Source: an uncultured Lachnospiraceae bacterium (GTDB lineage: Bacteria; Bacillota; Clostridia; Lachnospirales; Lachnospiraceae). From it: a DNA stretch of 64,000 nucleotides. Each line of letters starts with the position of its first letter. The first letter of the stretch is position 1. The DNA lies in the NCBI GenBank assembly GCA_947053345.1, contig CAMRSM010000022.1:1-64000 (forward strand). Reading direction: 5' to 3'. The notes below the pieces were generated by a model. That model did no database searches, was not told the DNA's origin, and saw only the letters and a list, made by a program, of their open reading frames with translations. The translations under genes were made by a program, and so were the position numbers. Positions 1-9,054 of the stretch are shown here, piece by piece.

Positions 1-116
1 CCCCCCCGCCGGTGCAGTTTGGGTTTGTTCCACACTCAAAACCCCCTCCTTTAATTATTATTAAAAAAGTATGTCCCCCCCCCGACCCCCCCCCCCCACT
101 TCTTTGCATATTGAAA
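1..116. other. window-edge non-coding stretch with long poly-C runs
   Basis: No gene is visible here. The stretch lies just past the potD stop codon and carries a run of nine C (75-83), GA, then a run of twelve C (86-97), and a C7 run at positions 1-7. There is an A/T-rich piece between them (48-70). Such homopolymers are unlike anything else in the window and may be a sequencing or assembly artefact at a contig edge. Confidence 0.5.
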
Positions 117-1256
117 TTACTGATTTCCTCTCTGGTTCCATTTGTTCAGGTACATCGCCTCAACCTCCTCGCCAAGATAGAGGAAAGTCTCGCAGCGCTC
201 CAATATGCCGCTGTCCGGAAATGCGATCTCGCTGTTGCGGATGTCATCGTCTGTGATCAGCTCCCTTGCCGCCTTGTTTGGGGTGGAGTAAGTGATATAA
301 TTAAAGTTTGCAAGGGCAACATCCGCACGGCAGCAGAAATTGATCCATGCCTCCGCGTTTTCCTTGTTCTGGGCGGTCTTTGGGATAACCCATCCGTCGA
401 TCCATACGTTCGAGCCTTCCTTCGGGACAACATAGACCAAATCCTCGTTCTCGCGCTGCGTATAGATGGCCTCGCCGGAATAAATCACGCCGATGGCGGC
501 CTCCCCGCCGATCATTTTGTCGCGCACCTGGTCAACGAAATAGCCCTGCACAAGGGGATACTGCTTTTGCAGCAGGGCGAGCGCCTCGTCAAGTTCTGCC
601 TCGTTTGTCGTATTCTGGCTGTAGCCAAGATAGGAGAGCGTGATCATAAAAGCGTCACGCACGCTGTTGATCATCAGGATCTCCTGCGAATACTTCTCGT
701 CAAACAGCACGCCCCAGCTGTTGATCGGTTCCTCCACCATTGTCTTGTTGTAGAGGATGCCCACGGTGCCCCAGCAGTACGGCACGCTGTAGAGGTTGCC
801 CGGATCAAAGTTTTCCGCGCTTTTTAAGTATTCCGCGTCAATATTTGCGATATTCGGGATATTATCATAATTGAGCGGCAGAAGCATATCTTCCACGATC
901 ATTTTCTGGATCATGTAGTCTGACGGGCATACCACATCATATTTCGCGGCTCCGGTTGCTACGATCGGGTACATATCTTCGTTTTCCTCAAAACAATTGT
1001 AATAAACTTTGATCCCGGTGTCCTTCTCGAACACGTCGATCACGCGCTCATCGATGTATTCGCCCCAGTTGTAGACGTAGACTTCCCCGTTATCCCCGGC
1101 TTTGTAATTTCCGGTTGCCTCGATGGTAAAAGGGATTTCGTCGCCGTTGCTGTCCCCACAGCCGGCCATTGTAAATGTGCCGGTCAGGACAAGGCTTGTG
1201 GCCAATGCCAGACCCAAAGGGTGGGAGTATTTTGATAAAACCTTTCTCTTATTCAT
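117..1256 (-). CDS. potD: spermidine/putrescine ABC transporter, substrate-binding lipoprotein PotD
   Basis: This is the extracytoplasmic receptor of the polyamine importer encoded by the four pot genes here; it should bind spermidine or putrescine and deliver it to PotBC. The 379-aa protein begins with a basic n-region and a hydrophobic segment ending in a lipobox (TMAGC, Cys33), so it is expected to be a lipid-anchored protein of the outer membrane face. The body has the type-1 periplasmic-binding fold features of the family, for example VYNWGEYID near the mature N-terminus. The ATG at 1256 is preferred over an upstream TTG because GGAGG lies about 7 nt before it. It is last in potA-B-C-D. 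Family assignment is firm; exact polyamine preference is not visible. Confidence 0.95.
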   Translation of the reverse strand: MNKRKVLSKYSHPLGLALATSLVLTGTFTMAGCGDSNGDEIPFTIEATGNYKAGDNGEVYVYNWGEYIDERVIDVFEKDTGIKVYYNCFEENEDMYPIVATGAAKYDVVCPSDYMIQKMIVEDMLLPLNYDNIPNIANIDAEYLKSAENFDPGNLYSVPYCWGTVGILYNKTMVEEPINSWGVLFDEKYSQEILMINSVRDAFMITLSYLGYSQNTTNEAELDEALALLQKQYPLVQGYFVDQVRDKMIGGEAAIGVIYSGEAIYTQRENEDLVYVVPKEGSNVWIDGWVIPKTAQNKENAEAWINFCCRADVALANFNYITYSTPNKAARELITDDDIRNSEIAFPDSGILERCETFLYLGEEVEAMYLNKWNQRGNQ

Positions 1257-1273
1257 ATTATAAACCTCCAATT

Positions 1274-2068
1274 TTATATTTTGCCGTTTTTATTGTCCGA
1301 TTTCTTTCCAAGGTGGTTTACCAGGATCAACAGAACGAGCACCCCGGTGAACAGCAGGGTCGAGAGCGCGTACATTTCCGGTTTGATGCCCTTTCTTGTC
1401 TCGGAATAAATCAGGGTTGAGAGCGTGTTGACCGTCGCGCCGCGCGTAAAGTGCGTGATGATGAAATCGTCCAGCGAGAGCGTGAAGGCGAGCAAAAATC
1501 CCGAAATGACACCCGGAAAAATATCAGGGAGCACGATCAGGAAAAAAGCTTTTAACGGGGTCGCACCAAGGTCAAGTGCCGCCTCATAGGTGCTCTGGTT
1601 TGTCTGGGCAAGTTTTGGCATAACGCTTAGGATCACATACGGTACGTTAAAGGCGATATGAGAGAGCAGTACCGTGATAAAACCAAGGTTAAGGTCGAGC
1701 GCCAGAAAAAGGAGCATCAGGGAAATCCCGGTCACGATCTCCGCGTTCAGCATCGGGATGTTGGTGATACCGAGCATGATGGTGCGGGGGACTTTGCGCA
1801 TATGGTTGATGGCGATTGCCGCGACTGTTCCGAGCACGGTCGCAAGGAGTGCGGAAAGAACCGCAATCAGCAGTGTGTCTTTTAACGCCAGCATGATGGT
1901 GTCGTTCGCGAACATGGAGGAGTACCATTTTGTTGTAAAGCCCCCCCATTTTGAACGGGATTTGGAACTGTTAAAAGACAGGACAATGAGCACAAGGATC
2001 GGCGCATACAAAAACAGGATCACAAGCCCAAGATAAAATTTATGCAAAAAGCGTCGGAAATTCACCAT
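1274..2068 (-). CDS. potC: spermidine/putrescine ABC transporter permease PotC
   Basis: Inner-membrane permease subunit that pairs with PotB to form the polyamine channel. The 264-aa protein shows about six hydrophobic segments, starting with a TM helix right after the N-terminus (FYLGLVILFLYAPILVLIVL). The cytoplasmic EAA loop that docks to the ATPase is visible as EAALDLGATPLKAFFLIVLP around residue 155-175, the form usual for PotC. Its start codon overlaps the last codons of potB by 7 bp, which points to translational coupling. Length and motif order match the family. Confidence 0.95.
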   Translation of the reverse strand: MVNFRRFLHKFYLGLVILFLYAPILVLIVLSFNSSKSRSKWGGFTTKWYSSMFANDTIMLALKDTLLIAVLSALLATVLGTVAAIAINHMRKVPRTIMLGITNIPMLNAEIVTGISLMLLFLALDLNLGFITVLLSHIAFNVPYVILSVMPKLAQTNQSTYEAALDLGATPLKAFFLIVLPDIFPGVISGFLLAFTLSLDDFIITHFTRGATVNTLSTLIYSETRKGIKPEMYALSTLLFTGVLVLLILVNHLGKKSDNKNGKI

Positions 2069-2886
2069 ACACCTGCACTCCCTTCCCCTTTGTCATATTT
2101 CCCGACAAGAGCCATGCTGATCAGCACAAAGACCATCAGGACGAGCGAGAGCCCGGAGCCAGAGTGCCAGTTGTTCAGTTTCTGGAACTGCTGCTCAATG
2201 ATATTGCCGATCAGTAGAACCTTGCTGCCGCCGAGGATATCCGAGATGACGAAGGTCGTCAGGGATGGTACAAAGACCATTGTGATGCCGGAAATTACCC
2301 CCGGCATACTCAGCGGGAAAATAATTTTTGTAAAGGTATAAAAATTGTTTGCCCCAAGGTCATGGGCCGCGTTGATCACGTTCTCATCAATCTTGACGAG
2401 GGTATTGTATAGCGGCAGAACCATAAACGGGAGGAAATCGTACACCATCCCGAGCACGATGGCGGCAGGGGAATTGATGATGTTAAGAGCCGGCAGATGT
2501 AAAAGCTCAAGCAGGGTATTTAAAACACCCCTGCGCTCCAAAATATTCTGCCATGCGATAATGCGCAACAGGGAATTCATCCACATCGGCATGATAAACA
2601 ACATTACCATAAAACGGCTGTTTTTAAACTTCGTGTTGCGCAGGATCATTGCCAACGGGTAGGCCACCAAAAGGCAGAGCAGCGTGGAGAGCAGTGAGAG
2701 CCGGATGGAGAGCCAGAGGGCTTTTAAGTTCTCCTCCGTTGCGATCAGCCGGATATTCTCAAGTGTAAACCCGCCGTTTCGTCCGGTCAGCCCGTAATAC
2801 AGGATCATTACGAGCGGGATGATCGTAAATCCCAGCATCCACAGACCGTAGGGCGTTGAAAGCAAAAATGTACTTTTTCGTTTCAT
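2062..2886 (-). CDS. potB: spermidine/putrescine ABC transporter permease PotB
   Basis: Second membrane subunit of the polyamine importer. The protein (274 aa from the chosen start) has an N-terminal TM helix (YGLWMLGFTIIPLVMILYYG) and about six TM helices in all. The EAA-type loop reads NAAHDLGANNFYTFTKIIFP and sits in the last third, as expected. The ATG at 2886 was chosen because GGAGG lies 8 nt upstream; the longer reading frame would run into potA. It is the second gene of potA-B-C-D and overlaps potC by 7 bp. Confidence 0.95.
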   Translation of the reverse strand: MKRKSTFLLSTPYGLWMLGFTIIPLVMILYYGLTGRNGGFTLENIRLIATEENLKALWLSIRLSLLSTLLCLLVAYPLAMILRNTKFKNSRFMVMLFIMPMWMNSLLRIIAWQNILERRGVLNTLLELLHLPALNIINSPAAIVLGMVYDFLPFMVLPLYNTLVKIDENVINAAHDLGANNFYTFTKIIFPLSMPGVISGITMVFVPSLTTFVISDILGGSKVLLIGNIIEQQFQKLNNWHSGSGLSLVLMVFVLISMALVGKYDKGEGSAGVW

Positions 2887-2902
2887 CAATAAAATCCTCC
2901 CA

Positions 2903-3988
2903 TCACCAGGCTTCCGGTCCTTTTGCACTCACTGCCTCGTCCTCCGACTCCGGCTTATGCATGATCTGGATGTCAAAAGGATCCACCCGGATGCCGACCT
3001 TAGAGCCGACCGGTGCCATATCGGTGGAATGGACGAGCCATTCAAAGCCGCCGGCCATCACTTCCATCTCATAGTGCACGCCCTTAAAGATCAGGGAAGT
3101 GACGTGCCCCGTCAAAACCCCGTCCTCCGGGTCAACAAGGTCGATATCTTCCGGCCGGATCACGACATCAACCGGCGTATTCTGGCCGAACCCCTCGTCC
3201 ACACAGGTAAAATTTACGCCGAGGATATTGACAAGACGGTCTTTTACCATCGTGGCGGAAAGGATATTGCTCTCGCCAATGAAATCCGCAACAAACGCAT
3301 TCTCCGGTTCGTTGTAGATGTCCTCCGGCGAGCCGATCTGCTGGATGTAGCCCTGGTTCATGACCATGATGGTGTCCGACATCGTGAGTGCCTCCTCTTG
3401 GTCATGCGTGACATAGACGAAGGTGATACCAAGCTCGTTTTTTAGGCGGATCAGCTCGTACTGCATATCCTGGCGGAGTTTTAAGTCAAGTGCGCCGAGC
3501 GGTTCGTCAAGCAGCAGAACTTTCGGCTCGTTGACGATCGCGCGCGCGATGGCGATGCGCTGCTGCTGGCCTCCGGAGAGTGAGTCGGGCATGCGGTTTT
3601 CATAGCCGTCCAGGTTGACAAGCTTTAAAGCATATTTGATCTTGTCTTTGATATACTGCTTGCTTTTTTTCTTAATTTTCAGGCCGAACGCGATATTTTC
3701 TGCGATTGTCATATGGGTAAAGAGCGCGTATTTCTGGAAGACGGTGTTTAGCTGGCGCTCGTTCGGCGGCAGTTTTGTAATATCCTTGCCGCCAAATAGA
3801 ACCTTGCCCTCATCCGGTGATTCAAAGCCGCCGATGATGCGCAGTGTGGTCGTCTTGCCGCAGCCGGAGGGTCCAAGCAGGGTTAAAAATTCATTTTCGC
3901 GTATGTAGAGGTTTAAGTCGTCAATGACTGTGCTGCCGTTATAGCGTTTGGTGATGCCGACGAGTTCGATCAGTTTATTATCAATCAT
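2903..3988 (-). CDS. potA: spermidine/putrescine ABC transporter ATP-binding protein PotA
   Basis: ATPase that powers polyamine import through PotBC. The 361-aa protein carries the full ABC signature set: Walker [10 protein letters not shown] (residues 39-47), Q-loop, LSGGQQQR signature, Walker [13 protein letters not shown], and the H-loop [11 protein letters not shown]-terminal TOBE-type regulatory domain follows from about residue 270 ([10 protein letters not shown]). The ATG at 3988 has AAAGGA upstream at a usable distance and gives the canonical PotA N-terminus. It is the first structural gene after the XRE regulator, 142 bp downstream of that gene's stop, and is probably transcribed with it. 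Confidence 0.96.
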   Translation of the reverse strand: MIDNKLIELVGITKRYNGSTVIDDLNLYIRENEFLTLLGPSGCGKTTTLRIIGGFESPDEGKVLFGGKDITKLPPNERQLNTVFQKYALFTHMTIAENIAFGLKIKKKSKQYIKDKIKYALKLVNLDGYENRMPDSLSGGQQQRIAIARAIVNEPKVLLLDEPLGALDLKLRQDMQYELIRLKNELGITFVYVTHDQEEALTMSDTIMVMNQGYIQQIGSPEDIYNEPENAFVADFIGESNILSATMVKDRLVNILGVNFTCVDEGFGQNTPVDVVIRPEDIDLVDPEDGVLTGHVTSLIFKGVHYEMEVMAGGFEWLVHSTDMAPVGSKVGIRVDPFDIQIMHKPESEDEAVSAKGPEAW

Positions 3989-4130
3989 CCGATTGCTTCC
4001 TTTCTGCGCAGGGCGCGGTGACAAGGTTCCATGCCAAACAAAAATCGGGGTGCCGTGGCTTCGTTGATGGCCGCAGCGGGAACTTGCGTTTGTAAGTCTG
4101 CCAATCCGTGGCAGGATAAGTCAAATGCAG

Positions 4131-4670
4131 TTAAAAACTCGGCGGGGTGGAGACCCATAAAATGAGCGCCCCGGTCTTTCCCTGAGCGCTGATAAAATGC
4201 TTCTTGTTGGGAATGAAATAAAAGGATTCTCCCTTTTTTGCCCGGTAAGTCTTGCTGCCGATGTGGATATTGATGGCCCCGTTTAGGACATGGCCGAATT
4301 CTTCGCCCTCATGCGGGTTATCCGGATAGGTTGCCCCGTCCGGCCCAAGGGTCAAAAGGATCGGCTCCATCATGTTCTTTTGCGCATTTGGGATGATCCA
4401 CTCAATCTTGTTTTTCAGTTCGCCGTCCACCTTCTCGAAATAGTCTGTTTTTGCGAATACGACCTGTTCGGAGGCGGTGTTTGAGAAAAATTCCTCCAGG
4501 TTGGTGCCGAGGCACTGCAATATATCAACGAGTGTTGCGATGGATGGTGAGGTCAAGTCGCGCTCCAGCTGGGAGATAAACCCCTTTGACAGTTCACAGC
4601 GGTCAGCCAGCTCTTCCTGCGTCAGGCTTTTCTGGATGCGCATTTCCTTGATTTTAGCGCCTATCTTCAT
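4131..4670 (-). CDS. XRE-family regulator with C-terminal cupin domain (PuuR-like)
   Basis: Likely local regulator of the polyamine transporter. Residues 1-60 form a helix-turn-helix of the XRE type (LTQEELADRCELSKGFISQ), and residues about 100-175 form a small cupin (HEGEEFGHVLNGAINIHIG, then KKGESFYFIPNKKHF). This two-domain layout is shared with PuuR and similar regulators that sense small metabolites. The ATG at 4670 is chosen because GAGG lies 5-6 nt upstream. The gene heads the pot operon and sits just below its own sigma-A promoter and a 19-bp palindrome, so autoregulation plus control of potABCD is the simplest reading. The ligand is inferred from context only. Confidence 0.88.
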   Translation of the reverse strand: MKIGAKIKEMRIQKSLTQEELADRCELSKGFISQLERDLTSPSIATLVDILQCLGTNLEEFFSNTASEQVVFAKTDYFEKVDGELKNKIEWIIPNAQKNMMEPILLTLGPDGATYPDNPHEGEEFGHVLNGAINIHIGSKTYRAKKGESFYFIPNKKHFISAQGKTGALILWVSTPPSF

Positions 4671-4745
4671 AATTCCTCGCATTCTGCCGCCACAGGCGGC
4701 GCTCCGTTACGACATTATTTTTGGGAAATGTGATAGTAAACTTGC

Positions 4746-4764
4746 AGTTTAGAATTCCTAAACT
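4746..4764. promoter_or_regulatory. palindromic operator candidate for the XRE/cupin regulator
   Basis: A perfect 7-bp inverted repeat, AGTTTAG-5 nt-CTAAACT, lies between the -10 box and the regulator gene, where a bound repressor would block transcription. A further AGTTTAG half-site lies at 4824-4830, upstream of the -35 box. Binding by the adjacent XRE protein is inference from position and symmetry. Confidence 0.6.
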
Positions 4765-4779
4765 AATACAGCGATTACT

Positions 4780-4807
4780 ATTATACACGGATTATGTCGG
4801 ATGTCAA
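4780..4807 (-). promoter_or_regulatory. sigma-A promoter of the regulator-potABCD operon
   Basis: On the minus strand there is TTGACA (4807-4802), a 16-bp spacer, and TATAAT (4785-4780), both perfect consensus hexamers, about 110 bp before the XRE start codon. Confidence 0.8.
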
Positions 4808-4904
4808 GCGTTATTAAACAAAAAGTTTAGAAATACTGTTAGAATACGGGGCGGAAGACAGGCGTTGGAAAAACCAGCCTGAAAAGCAGGCTGTACGCAT
4901 CTTT

Positions 4905-6026
4905 TTAAGCCTGCGGCCGGTAAAATTCGCGGATGCGGTCCATGCGTGCACTCATATTCACAAGCAGGGCATCGGTGACAGTCAATGCCGCCATCGCCTC
5001 CACGACAACGACCGCGCGCGGGACAATGACAGGGTCGTGCCTGCCTTTGACTTGCACGCGGACCGGGCTTGCGTCACGCAGGATAGTCTGCTGTTCCCTG
5101 AAAATGGAAGGGGTCGGCTTGACGGCGGCGCGCAGGACGATGTCCGAGCCGTCACTGATGCCGCCCAAAGTACCGCCTGCATGGTTGGTCGCCTTTTTAG
5201 CACGCCCGTTTCGGATGCCGAGGAAAGCGTCGTTGTTCGACGAACCGTTTGCCTGCGCACAGGAAAAGCCCGATCCGATCTCGAAACCTTTTACGGCACC
5301 GATGGAAACAACTGCCTTGGCGAGATTCGCGTCAAGTTTTTCAAAGACCGGGTCGCCGACTCCCGCAGGCATCCCGGAGATGATGCACTCGATGATGCCG
5401 CCAGCGGAGTCGAATTGTTTCATCGTATCTTTCAGGTATTCTTCCGCGGCATCGGATGCCTCCCTTCCGGGCATGAAAAGGGGGCTTGCGTCGCGTTCCG
5501 AAGAAAGGATGTCCGGCGCGAAGGAGGAAGGGGCGGCGGATATGGTGCCGATCGATTTTGTGTAGGCGGTGACGGAAATGCCGAGCTCTTTTAAAAGGGC
5601 GCACGCGACGGCTCCCGCTGCCACGCGCCCGATGGTCTCGCGCCCGGAGGAACGTCCGCCGCCACGGTAGTCGCGGAAGCCGTACTTGGCATCAAAGGTA
5701 AAATCGGCATGTCCGGGGCGGTAGTAGCCCGCGATTTCCGAGTAATCGGCGGAGCGCTGTGTCTCGTTGTAGACCGCCATAGAAATGGGGGTTCCAGTGG
5801 TTTGTCCCTCAAACAGGCCGGATTCAATGGCGACGGTGTCGTTCTCCTTGCGCGGGGTTGCGTATCGTGTCTGCCCCGGCTTGCGGCGGTTTAAATAGGC
5901 CTGTACCCATTCTGCGTTAAGCGGGATGCCTGCCGGGCAGCCATCAATGATAACGCCGATGCCCTTCCCGTGGGATTCGCCCCATGTTGTGATCTTAAAA
6001 ATAGTGCCAAAACTTGAACCTGCCAT
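4905..6026 (-). CDS. aroC: chorismate synthase AroC
   Basis: Catalyses the last shikimate-pathway step, 5-enolpyruvylshikimate-3-phosphate to chorismate, using reduced FMN. The 373-aa protein starts with the family hallmark GTIFKITTWGESHG, and has RRKPGQTRYATPRKE and the RPGHADFTFDAKYGFRDYRG region that lines the active site, plus a late GGISDGSDIV block. Length is normal for the family. It stands alone between the pot operon and a gene of unrelated function; a roughly 230-nt leader with stem-loops precedes it. No neighbouring aromatic biosynthesis genes are seen. Confidence 0.97.
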   Translation of the reverse strand: MAGSSFGTIFKITTWGESHGKGIGVIIDGCPAGIPLNAEWVQAYLNRRKPGQTRYATPRKENDTVAIESGLFEGQTTGTPISMAVYNETQRSADYSEIAGYYRPGHADFTFDAKYGFRDYRGGGRSSGRETIGRVAAGAVACALLKELGISVTAYTKSIGTISAAPSSFAPDILSSERDASPLFMPGREASDAAEEYLKDTMKQFDSAGGIIECIISGMPAGVGDPVFEKLDANLAKAVVSIGAVKGFEIGSGFSCAQANGSSNNDAFLGIRNGRAKKATNHAGGTLGGISDGSDIVLRAAVKPTPSIFREQQTILRDASPVRVQVKGRHDPVIVPRAVVVVEAMAALTVTDALLVNMSARMDRIREFYRPQA

Positions 6027-6365
6027 AATGTTTGGTATCCTTTCTGTGGGTGGATTTATTTTGTGGTTGTATTCCGATGGCCCGCCGGATCAAACGGCGG
6101 GCGGATATGTCTTTGAAGAAACGGCGGTAAAAGCGTCCCTGTAACGAACCTGTGCCATCCGACGGCAAATCTTTTGCAGATTACTGAGCCCCGCCAAGGG
6201 TTTTTAAGGAAGCGGTGATCTTTTTCCGTCCCTCCTTAAAACGACCCATCTTATATTGTGCATAATCCGGCGAAAAAGTCAAGGGTCAGAACGGATTCAA
6301 AATGGCAGGCTTTATGTTGCGCCAACTTGTCTTTGGCAGCGGGTTGTCCCAAAAATAAAGAAAGG
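6027..6365 (-). other. aroC leader/intergenic region
   Basis: There is no gene here. Read on the minus strand it contains a TTGACT-like box near 6278, a hairpin formed by TTTTAAGGA and TCCTTAAAA around 6198-6244, and a GC hairpin GCCCGCCG-7 nt-CGGCGGGC at 6078-6100 close to aroC. I looked for T-box and known riboswitch cores and did not find them. Confidence 0.4.
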
Positions 6366-6391
6366 AACCGGGGAGGAAGCCCTCCCCGGTT
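6366..6391 (-). terminator. Rho-independent terminator of the Cys/Gly-rich gene
   Basis: An 11-bp perfect stem AACCGGGGAGG / CCTCCCCGGTT with a 4-nt loop lies 10 nt past the stop codon; on the minus strand it is followed by a T-rich tract (CCTTTCTTTATTTTT). Confidence 0.85.
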
Positions 6392-6400
6392 GCCGGCGGA

Positions 6401-6697
6401 TTAGCAGCCGCAGCCGCATCCACAATTGTTGTTCGTGCTCATGCCGCAGCCGTTCCCGCAGCCACCGCCGCAGAAAAGGAGCAACAGGATGATCCAGGTG
6501 CAGGAATCGCAGCCACAGCCGTTCCCGTTCCCGAAACCAATGCCGTTCCCGCAGCCGCCGCCGCAGAAGAGGAGCAGCAGGATGATCCATAAGCAGCTGT
6601 TGCTGCCCCCGCCGAACCCTACGCCGCAGCCATTGCCACAGCCACAACCATTGTTCTCACATCCACATCCACAGTTTGTAGCAGATAAATCGCTCAT
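6401..6697 (-). CDS. Cys/Gly-rich small membrane protein, HCB-13/YjcZ-like, internally duplicated
   Basis: A 98-aa protein made of Cys-Gly and Asn-Gly stretches around two copies of a hydrophobic segment, CLWIILLLLFCGGGCGNG and CTWIILLLLFCGGGCGNG (about residues 35-52 and 65-82). Lachnospiraceae genomes carry similar proteins labelled chorion class high-cysteine HCB protein, and bacilli have shorter YjcZ-type spore proteins with one such segment; the resemblance is by composition and motif. Strong TTGGAGG ribosome site. It has its own terminator and no operon partners. Function is unknown; a spore or envelope role would be a guess. Confidence 0.8.
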   Translation of the reverse strand: MSDLSATNCGCGCENNGCGCGNGCGVGFGGGSNSCLWIILLLLFCGGGCGNGIGFGNGNGCGCDSCTWIILLLLFCGGGCGNGCGMSTNNNCGCGCGC

Positions 6698-6967
6698 TTT
6701 GATGCCTCCAAAAAGATTTTACAGTGTATCATATGTGCATGGGCTTGCCTTATTTCCACAAAATTTGAAAAAACTTCCGGCGGGCGGAAAATCACACATA
6801 TGCAGCGGGTTGAATAAAATAAAGAAAAAAATTGCAATAATCGGCTGAAAATTCATAGTAGTCCGGAAAGAGCCGGATAAAACCGGGTAGATGGCGAAGG
6901 TGATCTTTGATCATAAGGATGCAGAACGGGCGGTTATGGGTTTGGATGTTGGCTGGTTGGAGGCGGG

Positions 6968-7966
6968 ATGGAACGCGTACGCAGGTTAGTACATGCTGAG
7001 GAAGCATTTGCCGCCGGATATACCGGGCGAGGGGTCACAGCCGCTGTGATAGATACCGGAATCGGAGCGCACCCGGATATACCGGCGGGGCGCATCCGTT
7101 TCTTTCGTGATTTTGTGAACCGAAGGGGTATGCCCTACGATGATTCCGGGCACGGGACGCATGTCTGTGGGATTCTGGCAGGCAGCGGGAGACTGGCGAA
7201 CGGAAGATGGCGTGGAATTGCGCCGGAGTGCTCCTTAGTCGTTCTGAAGGCACTGAACCGGAACGGGGACGGGGAGCCGGCGGATGTGATGGCGGCATTG
7301 AAATGGGTGCTTGAGAGGTGGGAGGAGTTTGATATCCGCATTGTAAATCTTTCCTTTGGGGCGAGCTGCGAGGAGAAGGATGCGGATTACAAAAGACTCC
7401 TTCTTTTAGTAGAACAGGTTTGGGAGGCGGGGGTCTGTGTGGTCGGTGCGGCGGGAAATTTAGGGCCGGGAAAAAGCACGGTTACATTGCCGGGCTGCAG
7501 CAGCCGGATCATCACCGTCGGTGCCTCGGAGGCGGGGAAATTTGCAAACCGCTATTCCGGCAGGGGACCGGGGCGGGGCGGGAGCATGAAACCAGATGTG
7601 GTTGCGCCGGCAGGCAACATCCGAAGCCTGATGCCCCTGCGTTATGGGATGCGGGGCGGGAATGCATATTTTACGGGAAGGTACGGAGGGGCTATGGGTG
7701 TGCTGCCAAACGGGCAGGCTTGGGAGAGGATGCTTTCGGAAGAAAGGATGAGGAGAAGGCTTCTGATATCGGGCTATGCCGTAAAGAGCGGAACCTCCAT
7801 GTCAACCCCGATGGTATCCGGCGCGGCCTGCCTGCTTTTGCAGAAGGAGTCGCGGCTTTCGCCGGAGGAGATCAAGGGGCGGCTATGGGATTCGGCGGTC
7901 GATTTGGGGCTGCCGGAAGAGCAGCAGGGAAAAGGCATGCTTGATTTGAGGAGATTGTTGTTTTAG
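6968..7966 (+). CDS. S8 family serine protease (intracellular subtilase type)
   Basis: A subtilisin-fold protease of 332 aa with the full catalytic triad: Asp29 in VIDTGIG, His62 in GHGTHVCG, and Ser at about 277 in GTSMSTPMVSG; the oxyanion Asn lies in VVGAAGN. There is no signal peptide or pro-domain: residue 1 begins right at the start of the catalytic domain, as in intracellular subtilases. A poorly conserved insert of about 50 residues (from about 220) separates the KPDVVAPA motif from the Ser motif. The ATG at 6968 has GGAGG 4 nt upstream. It stands alone with a short unconvincing 32-codon frame at 6892-6990 overlapping its start. Substrate unknown. Confidence 0.9.
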   Translation: MERVRRLVHAEEAFAAGYTGRGVTAAVIDTGIGAHPDIPAGRIRFFRDFVNRRGMPYDDSGHGTHVCGILAGSGRLANGRWRGIAPECSLVVLKALNRNGDGEPADVMAALKWVLERWEEFDIRIVNLSFGASCEEKDADYKRLLLLVEQVWEAGVCVVGAAGNLGPGKSTVTLPGCSSRIITVGASEAGKFANRYSGRGPGRGGSMKPDVVAPAGNIRSLMPLRYGMRGGNAYFTGRYGGAMGVLPNGQAWERMLSEERMRRRLLISGYAVKSGTSMSTPMVSGAACLLLQKESRLSPEEIKGRLWDSAVDLGLPEEQQGKGMLDLRRLLF

Positions 7967-8250
7967 GGCGTGTGCAGGGGGCGGGGAAACGCTTGCAAAA
8001 CCGGCGTTTCCCCGGAGATGCCTGCATACTGCCCGCCTCTATTTTGTGAATTGCCCCGGAGGGGGAAAAGTATGGTTTGGCGGAACTTTGGGGAATGCCG
8101 AAGAGGATGCAATGCCAAAGGGAGGGAGATCGTTTGTATAGCAGAGAAGATTACCTTGCAGTCCCCACCCCCCTGTGCTATACTATATCCTAGGCCAAAC
8201 CAAATAAAACACGGCAAAACAAACCAAAATACAGAAAGGGGCGCTTTTTT

Positions 8251-8928
8251 ATGGCAATGTTATCAGGTGGCTGGCAGGAGGTGCTTGCACCGGAGTTCTG
8301 CAAGCCGTATTACAAGGAATTGTTTGAATTTGTGAAGGGGGAGTACAGCAAAACGGTCATTTACCCGCCGGCGGACGATATTTTTAACGCGATGCACCTG
8401 ACACCGCTTGACAAGGTGAAGGTACTCATCCTCGGACAGGATCCGTACCACGGGGAAAACCAGGCACACGGCCTGAGCTTTTCCGTGCTTCCGACCCAGA
8501 CGGAAATCCCGCCGTCCTTGCAGAACATATATCAGGAACTGCACGACGACCTCGGCTGTGTGATCCCGAACAATGGCTATCTGAAAAAATGGGCCGAGCA
8601 GGGCGTGCTTTTGCTCAATACCGTGCTGACAGTGCGCGCGCATCAGGCAAATTCACATCAGGGGCATGGCTGGGAGAAATTTACCGACGCGGTCATCCAG
8701 GCGGTGAATGCCCAGGATCGCCCGGTGGTCTACATGCTCTGGGGACGGCCGGCGCAGAGTAAGATCCCGATGTTAAAAAATCCGAAGCACCTGATCTTAA
8801 AAGCGCCGCATCCGAGCCCGCTCTCGGCTTACCGGGGATTTTTCGGCTGCAAGCATTTCAGCCAGGCAAACGCTTTCCTTGCGGAGCATGGGCAGGAGCC
8901 GGTCGACTGGCAGATTGAAGATCTGTAA
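8251..8928 (+). CDS. ung: uracil-DNA glycosylase, family 1
   Basis: Removes uracil from DNA at the first step of base excision repair. The 225-aa protein shows the water-activating loop GQDPYHG with catalytic Asp64 (residues 62-68), the Pro-rich and uracil-binding parts (GLSFSV, LLLNTVLTVR), and the minor-groove loop HPSPLS with His at about 187. Length is the usual one for Ung. AGAAAGGGG precedes the ATG. It is monocistronic as far as can be seen; the 3 prime neighbour is an orphan protein 126 bp away. Confidence 0.97.
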   Translation: MAMLSGGWQEVLAPEFCKPYYKELFEFVKGEYSKTVIYPPADDIFNAMHLTPLDKVKVLILGQDPYHGENQAHGLSFSVLPTQTEIPPSLQNIYQELHDDLGCVIPNNGYLKKWAEQGVLLLNTVLTVRAHQANSHQGHGWEKFTDAVIQAVNAQDRPVVYMLWGRPAQSKIPMLKNPKHLILKAPHPSPLSAYRGFFGCKHFSQANAFLAEHGQEPVDWQIEDL

Positions 8929-9054
8929 ATGCAGTTTGGGACAGCTTTTGGCGGCATTCGCAACACGGAAGCCATATGTGCCCGGACAGCGCCGCGGGAT
9001 TTTGAAAGCCATATGAACGAAAATCTTTCCTAAGGGGTTTTGGTGCAGTGGCGC

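Noticed and set aside
12-827. Plus-strand frame of 271 codons over potD
   Set aside because: Begins with Pro homopolymers from the poly-C runs and is antisense to a clear PotD gene.
6027-6300. T-box or riboswitch in front of aroC
   Set aside because: Hairpins are present, but no T-box GGTGG core, specifier loop or known aptamer core was found.
6892-6990. 32-codon frame overlapping the start of the subtilase gene
   Set aside because: No good ribosome site and no recognisable product; could be a leader peptide but nothing supports it.
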